A stretch of DNA of 64,000 nucleotides from Rhizobium oryzihabitans (lineage in GTDB: Bacteria; Pseudomonadota; Alphaproteobacteria; Rhizobiales; Rhizobiaceae): NCBI RefSeq assembly GCF_010669145.1, contig NZ_CP048632.1, positions 1,116,001 to 1,180,000 of the forward strand, read 5' to 3'. Below, one piece after another: positions 27,898 through 36,377 of the stretch (position 1 is its first letter; each line of letters opens with the position of its first letter). The notes beneath the pieces are model-generated. The model had not been told where the DNA came from. It saw only the letters and a list, made by a program, of their open reading frames with translations, and did not search any database. Position numbers and translations under genes: made by a program.

Positions 27898-28536
27898 TCA
27901 TCTGGCCCGCCCGGGTTCAATCCGCGCTGCGACAAGGGCGCCATGAAATGCCCGCCCGTAGTTCCCGACAAGCTGCGCCCGGTCGCTGCCATTGATGACG
28001 GCGCGCGCGCCCTCCCAATCCTCGCGTTCTGCGCTGAAGAAATCGGAGAGACTGCGGCCGGTAAAACTGCCGGCAACCATGCCGCAGATCAGGATCGTCG
28101 TCGCCACGTCCGGCTCCATGGCCCGCTCGGGGCGGGCCAGAAGATCCACACCGGTCAGGCGCGACATCGCCTCGTAATTGCGGCGATGTGTCAGCTGCAC
28201 GAAACCACGCCCAAGCCAGCTTTTGCCCTCAGCGTCCGGCCGCCAATAGGGTTTGCGCACCATGGGCAGCCTGCCCGCCGCAAAAGCCCGGTCGAGCCTT
28301 GCGATCGCCTCCGTATCGCCAGCCGCCAATGTCTCACACACCGGCTGCATGGTCGCTGCCGTCTCGTGGAAGGTGGTGGCCAGCATATAGGCCAGCCAGC
28401 GCGGATCGCCGTCCGGCATGGCCTTCTCGAAACCGGCAAGTATGGTCTTCGTGCCGGCAAGCTGCGTGGCGCGCAGGCGGCCACCGAAGATCGAAATCCG
28501 CACCGACGCGAAGAATCGCGCCTCGTCATAGGCCAT
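27898..28536 (-). CDS. GH19-like endolysin (lysozyme/chitinase fold)
   Basis: 212 residues without a signal peptide. AYMLATTFHETAATMQPV holds the putative catalytic Glu (HET), and WLGRGFVQLTHRRNYEAMSRLTGVDLLARPERAMEPDVA is the GH19 substrate-cleft signature found in phage endolysins. It lies between large terminase and portal on the GTA strand. It is likely the lysin that releases particles, working with the holin-like protein at 13007. Confidence 0.85.
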   Translation of the reverse strand: MAYDEARFFASVRISIFGGRLRATQLAGTKTILAGFEKAMPDGDPRWLAYMLATTFHETAATMQPVCETLAAGDTEAIARLDRAFAAGRLPMVRKPYWRPDAEGKSWLGRGFVQLTHRRNYEAMSRLTGVDLLARPERAMEPDVATTILICGMVAGSFTGRSLSDFFSAEREDWEGARAVINGSDRAQLVGNYGRAFHGALVAARIEPGRAR

Positions 28537-28601
28537 AGCCGGCTCCTGAAAATCGGGGGCGATGTAACGCCCGGTTTTTCCACATGACGGCCGTCAGGAC
28601 T

Positions 28602-28630
28602 AAATCGATTTGAAAAAACCTAATCGATTT
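28602..28630. promoter_or_regulatory. Tandem AATCGATT palindromes (candidate operator)
   Basis: Two 8-bp self-complementary AATCGATT boxes have centres 19 bp apart, about two helix turns, in the AT-rich gap between the lysin start and the small plus-strand gene. The spacing suggests a dimeric regulator bound to one DNA face. The regulator is not known. Confidence 0.4.
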
Positions 28631-28746
28631 TAATCCGCAGGCCGGGGTTTTGGGGTAAAAAATTCCTTGAGTTCGGGAACCTTGGAGCGCTAACTCCATT
28701 CACCGCGCACTTCCGCAGCGTTGACCATTCAAGGAGGAATGCCACC

Positions 28747-28854
28747 ATGACAGCGACAATCCCCCAGACCGTTTATGACCGTCTCGAGAACGAGTGGCGC
28801 CAGATGCGCGAAACCGGCACCCAGCCGAAGCCGGCGCAATCTCCGAAGAAATAA
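28747..28854 (+). CDS. Small hydrophilic protein of unknown function (35 aa)
   Basis: The ATG is preceded by a near-perfect Shine-Dalgarno sequence, AAGGAGG, with 9 bp spacing. The product reads MTATIPQTVYDRLENEWRQ..., predicted to be one amphipathic helix followed by a Pro/Lys-rich tail. The strand is opposite to the GTA genes on both sides. I do not recognise it. The strong ribosome-binding site and sensible codon use make it a plausible small gene, but no homology evidence is available. Confidence 0.55.
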   Translation: MTATIPQTVYDRLENEWRQMRETGTQPKPAQSPKK

Positions 28855-28895
28855 ATAAAGATCGGGTTTGACGACAGCGTCTCTCCTATCTCTAC

Positions 28896-28968
28896 GTCAT
28901 CCTCGCCCTTGACCCGAGGATCCACGGCTTCAATGCCGAATGGATCCTCGCGTCAAGGGCGAGGATAA
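28896..28968. repeat. Palindromic intergenic repeat, family C, copy 1
   Basis: GTCATCCTCGCCCTTGACCC, GAGGATCCA, a short spacer, TGGATCCTCG and CAAGGGCGAGGATAAC form nested inverted repeats. A second copy is at 30995. The two copies flank the terminase genes. Confidence 0.85.
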
Positions 28969-29012
28969 CGGTGGATGTGTTTCGGCACGGCCTTTAGAGC
29001 GTCCGCCTTGTC

Positions 29013-30272
29013 TCACATCCCCCGCACCCTCGGCTCATTCGCCACCATCGTCGTCAATGCCGTTATCGCCCACACCAGCGCATCCAGCCGGTCCGGCGAA
29101 CGACCTGACGACAAGCCGCCGGGTCCGAAATCCGTCATCTGGTCGGTGAGCTTTTCAAACCGTGCGGCGTGGCGCACCCTGCCCTGTTCGTAAAGTGCGG
29201 CCACCGGCTCGGCGCGGGTGAATTTGCCCCGGCTTGCCCGCACCAGCGTCAGCGGCAGGTTGGCGTCGATGCTCTGCAGCATCGCCCGCACCATCTCGCC
29301 GCCCTGGTTGACCTCGGCCACAACCCGGTCGGCCTCGTGGTGACGGGCGGCAGCGACCACGGCGCGCGCCCAGCCGGCCGGCGTTTCGCCTTCCACCGAA
29401 CAATCCGCAAGCACCACCAGTCTGCCGGACATGCCGAGCCCCGCAACGACAATGCCGCAGCAGGAATTCTCCCCGACCCCGGCGGGCGGATCGACCGCCA
29501 CCACGATCCGTGCCAGCGGCTCATGCGCCGCCTCCACAATCGCTTCCAGGTCGGAACGTTTCCACAGCGCGCCCTCGCGCTCGTCGATCAGCTCGCCGCC
29601 GATTTCCTGACGTCCCAGCCGGGTGCCGCCGTAGCGGTCATGCATGGCTTTCAGGAAACCGGGCGACAGGTTTTGTGCATTCATAGCCGTCGGCATCCGC
29701 GCCACCCGGCTTGAGGGGTCGGCGAGAAGCGCTTTCAGGAGCGGAATGGGCCGTGGCGTCGTCGTTACCAGTTGCCGTGGGGCCTCCCCCAGACGCAGGC
29801 CGAATTGCAGCATGTCCCAGGTTTCCTGCGGATATTTCCATTTTCCGAGTTCATCGGCCCAGGCCATGTGAAATTGCGGTCCGCGCAGGCTTTCAGGGTC
29901 TTCAGACGAAAACACCTGCGCCATCGCGCCGTTCGGCCAGACGAGACGGCGGCGCGACACTTCGAAAGCAGGACGGCGGCGGCGGGCAATGCGGCAGATG
30001 CCGGAAATGCCGTCGATCATCACCTCACGGGCATCCCCCAGCGTTTCCGCCACCAGCGCGATACGCAGATCCGAATGTTGCGCGGCGGACGCAATCCTGT
30101 GCACCCATTCCGCGCCGGCGCGGGTCTTGCCGGAGCCACGCCCGCCGATCAGAAGCCACGTCCGCCAGTCGCCCTCAGGCGGCTGCTGCGGCAGGTTGCC
30201 GATGAAGCGCCAGTCGCGCAGAAGGGTATGGACCCGTTCCTGCAGATGGGGGTCGGGCGAGAAGTTCGTCAT
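29013..30272 (-). CDS. GTA large terminase (orfg2-like)
   Basis: 419 residues. Packaging ATPase: Walker A GGRGSGKT at 43-50, adenine/coupling region LRIALVAETLGDAREVM, and Walker B FHMAWADE with D140/E141. The C-terminal RNase H-like nuclease begins at RIVVAVDPPAG and ends near RSPDRLDALVWAITAL, with the expected acidic residues. Start ATG is the only in-frame option after an upstream stop. It packs host DNA in GTA particles. The frame is intact. Confidence 0.95.
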   Translation of the reverse strand: MTNFSPDPHLQERVHTLLRDWRFIGNLPQQPPEGDWRTWLLIGGRGSGKTRAGAEWVHRIASAAQHSDLRIALVAETLGDAREVMIDGISGICRIARRRRPAFEVSRRRLVWPNGAMAQVFSSEDPESLRGPQFHMAWADELGKWKYPQETWDMLQFGLRLGEAPRQLVTTTPRPIPLLKALLADPSSRVARMPTAMNAQNLSPGFLKAMHDRYGGTRLGRQEIGGELIDEREGALWKRSDLEAIVEAAHEPLARIVVAVDPPAGVGENSCCGIVVAGLGMSGRLVVLADCSVEGETPAGWARAVVAAARHHEADRVVAEVNQGGEMVRAMLQSIDANLPLTLVRASRGKFTRAEPVAALYEQGRVRHAARFEKLTDQMTDFGPGGLSSGRSPDRLDALVWAITALTTMVANEPRVRGM

Positions 30273-30345
30273 CTGGTCCCGCCTCCTCGGCCTTCGGCTT
30301 CATGTTCATTGGGCAGCCTTCAACAGTCCCGACGTCACCCCCGCC

Positions 30346-30885
30346 TCAAGGGCAGGCATGACGGAGTTGCGGGGGCTCGTCCGTAACCGCACTTTCCGCC
30401 TCCATCCGCGCGCGGCATTTCTGCTCGGCCAGTTCGTCGATACGTTGGAGGAAATGCGCCACCGCAGCTTCGTAATCTTCGGTATCGGTGTCATCCTCTC
30501 CGGAAAGCGCGGCGCGCTCTTCCGCCAGAAGCCTTTGCAGGACATCGATCCTCTCCAGCGTGCGGACGACCACCGAAAGCTGATCCGTCGCGGCCTTCAC
30601 ATCGGCGCGCGCCTGTTTACCCGAAGTGTCTTCCGCCGCCGCCAGCAATGCCGCCTCGCTCGCCTGACGCAGGTTGCGATACATGTGAAACTGATCGCGC
30701 ATCTCCACCGTCAGCTCGTTCAGCATCTGCCGCAGCTCGCCGTTACGCGCCGCATCCTCGGCGGCCAGCTTGTCGGCCCGCGACTTTGTCTCGGGCGCGG
30801 TGTCCGTCACGCACTCGCTTCCATAGGCGGGCCTCTCCGGCCACGCGCTGTAAAGCGCCGGATCGCAATTGGGGGAACTCGTCAT
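30346..30885 (-). CDS. Candidate GTA small terminase / coiled-coil protein (orfg1-like)
   Basis: 179 residues, very acidic and helical. ADKLAAEDAARNGELRQMLNELTVEMRDQFHMYRNLRQASEAALL and VVVRTLERIDVLQRLLAEERAAL suggest a long coiled coil; no enzyme motif. It sits immediately upstream of the large terminase, where GTA clusters encode the small terminase subunit, which is also short and helical. The assignment rests on position and character. The 73 bp gap to terminase holds nothing recognisable. Confidence 0.65.
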   Translation of the reverse strand: MTSSPNCDPALYSAWPERPAYGSECVTDTAPETKSRADKLAAEDAARNGELRQMLNELTVEMRDQFHMYRNLRQASEAALLAAAEDTSGKQARADVKAATDQLSVVVRTLERIDVLQRLLAEERAALSGEDDTDTEDYEAAVAHFLQRIDELAEQKCRARMEAESAVTDEPPQLRHACP

Positions 30886-30994
30886 GGCGATTGATCCGCG
30901 AGATAACAAGATGAATGCGACAGAGCGTATCGGTCAGGGAAATTCCACCCTCGGAACCGGTTCAGATTGCAGACAAGCTGCAAGGCCCATCGTC

Positions 30995-31067
30995 GTCATC
31001 CTCGGGCTCGACCCGAGGATCCACGTTTTGAGCGGCTATGGATCCTCGCCTCAAGGGCGAGGATGAC
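30995..31067. repeat. Palindromic intergenic repeat, family C, copy 2
   Basis: GTCATCCTCGGGCTCGACCC, GAGGATCCACG, spacer, TGGATCCTCGCCTCAAGGG, CGAGGATGAC. It matches the copy at 28896 and occupies the ~410 bp gap between the small-terminase candidate and the next plus-strand gene. The remainder of the gap is AT-rich, with no gene seen. Confidence 0.85.
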
Positions 31068-31295
31068 GTCGGATAGGGCAGAAGGTTTGTCATCAAACAC
31101 GAACACAACCTGTCAAACCGGCTTCTTCCCTCAGCCGCAAATCTCCGACTGTATCCAAACACTATCAAACCACCGTCACGCTGTAAAGGATTATTTTCCT
31201 ATATTCATGATTTTTATCCTTACCACAGGGTTTGCACCCTCGCCCGCCGCATATTACACTCGGCGGCAAGCGGTGAGCAGAAGGGGCAGGTCAAG

Positions 31296-32960
31296 TTGGT
31301 GAAACAATGGGTTGAGCGGTTGTTTGCGGGTCTTTCGGCAACCGGCATCGTCTTCGGCACTATTCTGTTCTGCGCTTCGCTCACACCGTCTCTTCTGCCG
31401 CGCACCTGGCTGATGCAGGGTGTGCTGTGCGGATTTTCCTTTGCCATCGGTTATCTGATCGGCGTGGCGATACACGCGGTCTGGGCCTATCTCGAACTGC
31501 CCGAACCCTCGCGCCATAATGCGCGTGGCATTCGTTTCCTCATCGCGCTTGCCAGCGCCATCACGGCCATCGCGTTTTTATGGCAGGCGAAAGACTGGCA
31601 GAATTCCATCCGCATCCTGATGGAACTTGATCCGCTGCCCAGCGCCCACCCCACCAAGACCGGCGGCGTTGCGGTGCTGGTCGCCGCGCTCCTCATCGGC
31701 GCGGGCCGGCTTTTCCAGCTCATCCGGCGGTTCTTTTCCGCGCGCAGCCGTCATTTCCTGCCGCGCCGGCTTGCCAATGTGCTTGGCATCGCCGCCGCCA
31801 TCGTGCTGTCCTGGATGCTGCTGAACGGTCTGATCTTCGACATCGGCCTCAGATTTGCCGATTCATCGCTGAAACAGGTCGATGCGCTGATCGAGCCGGA
31901 TGTGCCGCGCCCGTCCGACGCACTCAAGACCGGCAGCAGCGCTTCCCTGATGAGCTGGGAATCGCTTGGCCGCAGAGGCCGTGAATTCGTGGCCGGCGGG
32001 CCGGAGGCACAGGAGATTTCCGCCTTCACCCACCGCCCCGCCAGGGAGCCGCTGCGGGTCTATGCCGGGCTCAACTCGGCCTCGACGCCCGAGGAAAGAG
32101 CAGCGCTTGCGCTGGAAGAACTGAAGCGGGTCGGCGGTTTCGAGCGCAAGGTGCTGCTGGTCGTCATTCCCACGGGCACCGGCTGGATCGACCCGGAAGC
32201 GCTCGACACAGTTGAATATCTGCACGACGGCAATGTCGCGAGCGTCGCCGTGCAATATTCCTATCTTTCGAGCTGGATCGCACTTCTGACCGAACCGGAT
32301 TACGGTGTGGAAACGGCGCGCGCGCTGTTTCAGGCCGTTTATGGCTACTGGACGACCCTCCCGAAGGAGACGCGGCCGAAGCTCTATCTGCATGGCCTCA
32401 GCCTCGGCTCGCTCAATTCGCAGAAATCCTCCGATCTTTACGATGTGCTGGCCGATCCCTTCCAGGGCGCGCTGTGGAGCGGCCCGCCCTTTTCCAGCCC
32501 CACATGGCGCATGGCGACCAATGGGCGGGTGAAGGGCACGCCGGAATGGCTGCCGCGTTTCCGCGATTCCTCCGTCATCCGCTTCGCCAACCAATATACC
32601 ACCGCCCATATGCCCGGCGTGGCGTGGGGGCCGATGCGCATCGTCTATCTGCAATATGCGAGCGATCCGATCACCTTCTTCGAGGCCGCCTCGCTTTACC
32701 GGCGGCCGGAATGGATGGCCCATCACGGACCTGACGTTTCCACATCCTTCCGCTGGTTCCCGGTAGTCACCCTGCTGCAACTCGGGCTCGATGTTGCCGC
32801 CGCCACCACGGCGCCGATCGGTTACGGCCATGTCTATGCGCCGGAACACTATATCGATGCGTGGACGGAGGTGACGGAACCGGAAGGCTGGAGCGCCGAG
32901 GATATCCAGCGGCTGAAGATGTTCTTCAAGGCCCGCCGCGGCTCCACCGATCCGGCGTGA
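31296..32960 (+). CDS. Membrane alpha/beta-hydrolase (Abhydrolase_9 family)
   Basis: 554 residues. The N-terminal half has four or five TM helices (TGIVFGTILFCASLTPSLLPR, VLCGFSFAIGYLIGVAIHAVW, FLIALASAITAIAFLW, GVAVLVAALLIGAG, VLGIAAAIVLSWMLLNGLIF). The C-terminal catalytic half contains the nucleophile elbow HGLSLGSLNS (Ser near 367), the oxyanion region VVIPTGTGWIDP, and a late GYGHVYAPEHYIDAW with the probable catalytic His. This is the Abhydrolase_9 layout, thought to hydrolyse lipid or ester substrates at the membrane. TTG or GTG initiation is possible; here GTG. No operon partner. Confidence 0.85.
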   Translation: MVKQWVERLFAGLSATGIVFGTILFCASLTPSLLPRTWLMQGVLCGFSFAIGYLIGVAIHAVWAYLELPEPSRHNARGIRFLIALASAITAIAFLWQAKDWQNSIRILMELDPLPSAHPTKTGGVAVLVAALLIGAGRLFQLIRRFFSARSRHFLPRRLANVLGIAAAIVLSWMLLNGLIFDIGLRFADSSLKQVDALIEPDVPRPSDALKTGSSASLMSWESLGRRGREFVAGGPEAQEISAFTHRPAREPLRVYAGLNSASTPEERAALALEELKRVGGFERKVLLVVIPTGTGWIDPEALDTVEYLHDGNVASVAVQYSYLSSWIALLTEPDYGVETARALFQAVYGYWTTLPKETRPKLYLHGLSLGSLNSQKSSDLYDVLADPFQGALWSGPPFSSPTWRMATNGRVKGTPEWLPRFRDSSVIRFANQYTTAHMPGVAWGPMRIVYLQYASDPITFFEAASLYRRPEWMAHHGPDVSTSFRWFPVVTLLQLGLDVAAATTAPIGYGHVYAPEHYIDAWTEVTEPEGWSAEDIQRLKMFFKARRGSTDPA

Positions 32961-32986
32961 GCGCGGCGGGCGTATCGCTCTGAGCG

Positions 32987-33826
32987 TCAGCCCTTCAGCA
33001 CGTCCACATGGTCGCCCACATAGGTCTCCAGCGAACGCGGCGCACGGCCGGTCAAAGTCTCGACATCGCCCGTCACCGCCGATGTCCAGCCCTCGCGCAC
33101 CGGGTGGAAGATAGAGGCGAGGAAAGAGGCATAGTCCTTCGGAACGCCAGCGCCGGTGAGAATGGCGATGAAGGCCTCGTCCGAAACCGCGCTATAGCCG
33201 ACCGGCTTGCCGATTGCCTGCGAGATGATCGCGGCCGCCTCGCCGTAACCGAACGCTTTCGGGCCGGTCAGGTTGAACGCCTTGCCATCGAAGGCATTCG
33301 AGGTCAGGGCGGCGGCGGCACTGTCGGCGATGTCGCGTACATCGATGAAGCTCGACTTGCCCTCGCCCGCCGGAACGGCGATCTCGCCGTGTTCGATGCC
33401 GGCCTTCCAGTAGGTGTGGAAATTATCCGCAAACCAGTTGGGGCGCAGAATGACGTAAGGCACGCCAGACGCGATGATCTTCAGCTCGATCTGGCGATAG
33501 GGAATGGAATCATCGGCATCGACGCCGAAGACGCTGAGGAACACGATCTTCACCTCGCGGCGTGCAGCTTCCTGAACCACCGGCGTCAGCGCGTCGATGG
33601 CATCCAGACGCCCGCCCGCCAGGATCAGAAACAGCCGGTCCACGCCGTCGAAGGCATCAGCGTAAGTCGAGGCATCGGTATAATCAAACCTCACACCTTC
33701 CGCGCCGTCCGCCGCCTTGCCGCTACGCGAGGCCGCCTTCACGCTTTCGCCCTTGGCCAGAAGCGCCTTGACCAGCGGCGTGCCGATGGTGCCTGTCGAA
33801 CCGATTACAAGTATCTTGCCTGTCAT
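32987..33826 (-). CDS. NmrA-like / SDR NAD(P)-binding oxidoreductase
   Basis: 279 residues. The Rossmann motif GSTGTIG is at 9-15 (KILVIGSTGTIGTPLV), followed by ASRSGKAADG, DGVDRLFLILAGG and PNWFADNFHTYW, as in the NmrA/QOR2-type atypical SDR family that senses or reduces quinones and redox cofactors. It is divergent from an HxlR regulator across ~140 bp, a frequent pairing, so HxlR probably controls it. Confidence 0.87.
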   Translation of the reverse strand: MTGKILVIGSTGTIGTPLVKALLAKGESVKAASRSGKAADGAEGVRFDYTDASTYADAFDGVDRLFLILAGGRLDAIDALTPVVQEAARREVKIVFLSVFGVDADDSIPYRQIELKIIASGVPYVILRPNWFADNFHTYWKAGIEHGEIAVPAGEGKSSFIDVRDIADSAAAALTSNAFDGKAFNLTGPKAFGYGEAAAIISQAIGKPVGYSAVSDEAFIAILTGAGVPKDYASFLASIFHPVREGWTSAVTGDVETLTGRAPRSLETYVGDHVDVLKG

Positions 33827-33967
33827 CTCAAATATCCTTAGTATCTAATGGAAACCATGTTTCGAGAACACACATACTGCGTGTTGGAAATCATTAAAAG
33901 AGAGCACTTTTCGGTTATCTGGTATCCTTGCGGAAACCGGCACGGCCATTGAAGAAGGATGATATCG

Positions 33968-34336
33968 ATGGAACGCGTTTATGACGTTTACGAGGACCGC
34001 TGCCCCACACGCATGGTTCTGGACAGGATCGCCGACAAATGGGCGCTCTTGATCCTCGACAAGCTGCGGCTGGACCCCGTGCGCTTCAACCTGCTGCGGC
34101 GCGAGATCAAGGGCATTTCGCAAAAGGTCCTGTCGCAGACGCTGAAGAAGCTGGAGCGCGACGGGCTGATTTCCCGGCAGGTCTTTCCGACCGTGCCGGT
34201 GACGGTCGAATATTCGCTGACGCCGCTCGGGCGGACGCTGACCGACACGGTGGCGGCGCTTGCCCATTGGGCGGAGGGTAATATCGACGCGGTGATGGCG
34301 GCACAGAGGGCTTATGACGAGCGGGCGGTGGTTTAG
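33968..34336 (+). CDS. HxlR-family transcriptional regulator
   Basis: 122 residues from the ATG giving MERVYDVYEDRCPTRMVLDRIADKWALLILDKL. The winged-helix motifs RFNLLRREIKGISQKVLSQTLKKLERDGLISR and VPVTVEYSLTPLGRTL are diagnostic of HxlR/DUF24, with the N-terminal Cys (C12) often acting as a redox or aldehyde sensor. An ATG three codons upstream at 33959 is the alternative. Divergent from the NmrA gene. Confidence 0.9.
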   Translation: MERVYDVYEDRCPTRMVLDRIADKWALLILDKLRLDPVRFNLLRREIKGISQKVLSQTLKKLERDGLISRQVFPTVPVTVEYSLTPLGRTLTDTVAALAHWAEGNIDAVMAAQRAYDERAVV

Positions 34337-34361
34337 GGTAAGCTCACCGTCTTTAACACCT

Positions 34362-34478
34362 CCCTCATTCCTGTGCTTGTCACAGGAATCCAGCTGACGC
34401 GCGTCTGCGCGGCGGGAGAGTCTTTTCAGCCCAAGGACTTGGGCTGGCTGGATCTCTGTGACAAGCACAGAGATGAGG
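34362..34478. repeat. Palindromic intergenic repeat, family A, copy 4 (core inverted)
   Basis: Arms CCCTCATTCCTGTGCTTGTC and ATCTCTGTGACAAGCACAGAG are in the usual orientation. The core, however, reads CCAGCTGACGCGCGTCTGCG...CAGCCCAAGGACTTGG, the reverse complement of the core in the other copies. Confidence 0.9.
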
Positions 34479-34538
34479 AAAGAAGAGAGTATCACGCGCA
34501 CCCACCGGCCTTTGCACCCACCGCACGCCCCAAGTCCC

Positions 34539-34970
34539 CTACCGCGAAATCCGCGTCGAAAGAATGATCGACGATAACGTCCGCTCCACGCCATCCAGCG
34601 CGCCGATCCGGTCGATCAGCCGGTCAAGGTCGAGGATGGAAGGCGCTGCCAGAATGGCGATCAGGTCGAAAGTGCCGCTGACCGAATGCAGCGTCGTCAC
34701 CTCCTTGATGGCGGAAAGCGCCGCCGTCACCCCCGGCAGCGCCTTTGGCCCGATGGTGATCAGCACATGGGCGCGCACCAGCCCCGACAGATAGCTTTCC
34801 GCAAGCCTCAGGCCATAACCGGCGATCACGCCGTCGGCCTCCAGCCGCTCGATGCGGGCCTGTACCGTGGTGCGCGAAAGGCCGAGTTTGCGTGCCAGTT
34901 CCGCCACCGGCATGCGGGCATTTTCGGAAAGCAGGGCCAGCAGTGCCCGGTCCTTTTCGGCAATCGTCAT
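34539..34970 (-). CDS. Lrp/AsnC-family transcriptional regulator
   Basis: 143 residues from MTIAEKDRALLALLSENARM. N-terminal HTH (ARKLGLSRTTVQARIERLEADGVIAGYG) and C-terminal RAM effector domain (RAHVLITIGPKALPGVTAALSAIKEVTTLHSVSGTFDLIAIL). Divergent from a saccharopine/lysine dehydrogenase gene, so it probably regulates lysine catabolism. A TTG three codons upstream is the alternative start. Confidence 0.92.
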   Translation of the reverse strand: MTIAEKDRALLALLSENARMPVAELARKLGLSRTTVQARIERLEADGVIAGYGLRLAESYLSGLVRAHVLITIGPKALPGVTAALSAIKEVTTLHSVSGTFDLIAILAAPSILDLDRLIDRIGALDGVERTLSSIILSTRISR

Positions 34971-35009
34971 AGTGACCAATCCTGTCGTCTAACTGCGCAA
35001 TATTAACCA

Positions 35010-35025
35010 ACTATCTGCACATAGT
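35010..35025. promoter_or_regulatory. Candidate Lrp operator in divergent intergenic region
   Basis: ACTAT-CTGCAC-ATAGT, an inverted repeat with 5-bp arms, lies 40 bp before the Lrp gene start in the only shared control region. Short and unproven. Confidence 0.3.
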
Positions 35026-35117
35026 GAAGCTGCGAATCGTCAATAAAAGCTGGCATTCTGTCTTTGAAGCGCATCCGGTGCGCGCACATATGCGAATTTA
35101 CTGCGGGGAACAAAAAC

Positions 35118-36218
35118 ATGAAAAACATTGTCGTCATCGGCGCGGGCAATATCGGTTCGGCCATCGCCTGGATGCTGGCTGCTACCGGCGATTATCGCAT
35201 CACGGTTGCCGATCGCTCGGCCGACCAGCTGGCAAATGTGCCGGCGCATGAGCGCGTCGACACGGAAATCGTCGACATCACCGATCGTCCCGCTCTGGAA
35301 GCACTGCTGAAGGGCAAGTTCGCCGTGCTTTCCGCCGCCCCCTTCCACCTGACGGCGGGCATTGCGGAGGCGGCCGTCGCCGTCGGCACGCATTATCTCG
35401 ATCTCACCGAAGACGTCGAATCCACCCGCAAGGTCAAGGCGCTGGCGGAAACGGCGCAGACCGCACTCATTCCGCAATGCGGCCTTGCCCCCGGCTTCAT
35501 CTCCATCGTGGCCGCCGATCTCGCGGCCCGGTTCGACAAGCTGGACAGCGTGCGCATGCGCGTCGGCGCGCTGCCGCAATATCCGTCCAACGCGCTCAAC
35601 TACAACCTCACCTGGAGCACGGACGGGCTGATCAACGAATATATCGAGCCCTGCGAAGCAATCGTCGAAGGCCGCCTTACCGCCGTTCCCGCCCTTGAGG
35701 AACGCGAGGAATTCTCGCTCGACGGCGTGACCTATGAGGCCTTCAACACGTCAGGCGGCCTCGGCACGCTTTGCGCCACGCTGGAAGGCAAGGTGCGGAC
35801 GATGAATTACCGCACCATCCGTTATCCCGGCCATGTGGCGATCATGAAGGCGCTTTTGAACGACCTCAACCTGCGCAACCGCCGCGATGTGCTGAAGGAT
35901 CTTTTCGAAAACGCCCTGCCCGGCACCATGCAGGATGTGGTCATCGTCTTCGTCACCGTTTGCGGCACCCGCAATGGCCGTTTCCTGCAGGAAACCTATG
36001 CCAACAAGGTCTATGCGGGTCCGGTTTCCGGCCGGATGATGAGCGCCATCCAGATCACCACCGCCGCCGGCATCTGCACGGTTCTCGACCTTCTCGCGGA
36101 AGGCTCTTTGCCGCAGAAGGGCTTCGTCCGGCAGGAAGAAGTGGCGTTGCCGAAATTCCTCGAAAACCGGTTCGGCCGGTATTACGGCACGCATGAGCCG
36201 CTCGCCCGGGTTGGGTAA
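35118..36218 (+). CDS. Saccharopine dehydrogenase family / lysine 6-dehydrogenase-like
   Basis: 366 residues from the ATG giving MKNIVVIGAGNIGSAIAWML. The Rossmann GAGNIG motif is at 8-13; VLSAAPFHLTAGIAEAAVAVGTHYLDLTED and LIPQCGLAPGFISIVAADLA are conserved in saccharopine dehydrogenase/LYS9-like enzymes. Agrobacterium is a known source of an NAD-dependent lysine 6-dehydrogenase of this length and fold, making that enzyme the best specific guess. The divergent Lrp regulator supports an amino-acid catabolic role. Confidence 0.85.
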   Translation: MKNIVVIGAGNIGSAIAWMLAATGDYRITVADRSADQLANVPAHERVDTEIVDITDRPALEALLKGKFAVLSAAPFHLTAGIAEAAVAVGTHYLDLTEDVESTRKVKALAETAQTALIPQCGLAPGFISIVAADLAARFDKLDSVRMRVGALPQYPSNALNYNLTWSTDGLINEYIEPCEAIVEGRLTAVPALEEREEFSLDGVTYEAFNTSGGLGTLCATLEGKVRTMNYRTIRYPGHVAIMKALLNDLNLRNRRDVLKDLFENALPGTMQDVVIVFVTVCGTRNGRFLQETYANKVYAGPVSGRMMSAIQITTAAGICTVLDLLAEGSLPQKGFVRQEEVALPKFLENRFGRYYGTHEPLARVG

Positions 36219-36238
36219 AGAAAACGGCTGCAGTTTCT

Positions 36239-36355
36239 CCCGTCATGCCGGACTTGATCCGGCATCCAGCCAGCCCAAGTCTTTGGGTTGAAATGACTCT
36301 CTCCGCCGCGCAGACGCGCGTCGACTGGATGCCGGATCAAGTCCGGCATGACGGG
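36239..36355. repeat. Palindromic intergenic repeat, family A, copy 5 (CCGGA arms)
   Basis: Core as in the other copies, but both arms are the alternative type GTCATGCCGGACTTGATCC and GGATCAAGTCCGGCATGAC, which pair perfectly. It shows that the same core can carry two kinds of arms. Confidence 0.9.
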
Positions 36356-36377
36356 GAAGGCCACGACCTTATCCCAA

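Noticed and set aside
30306..30545. Short minus-strand frame overlapping the small-terminase candidate
   Set aside because: Basic, featureless and in a different frame from the coiled-coil protein that fits the position.
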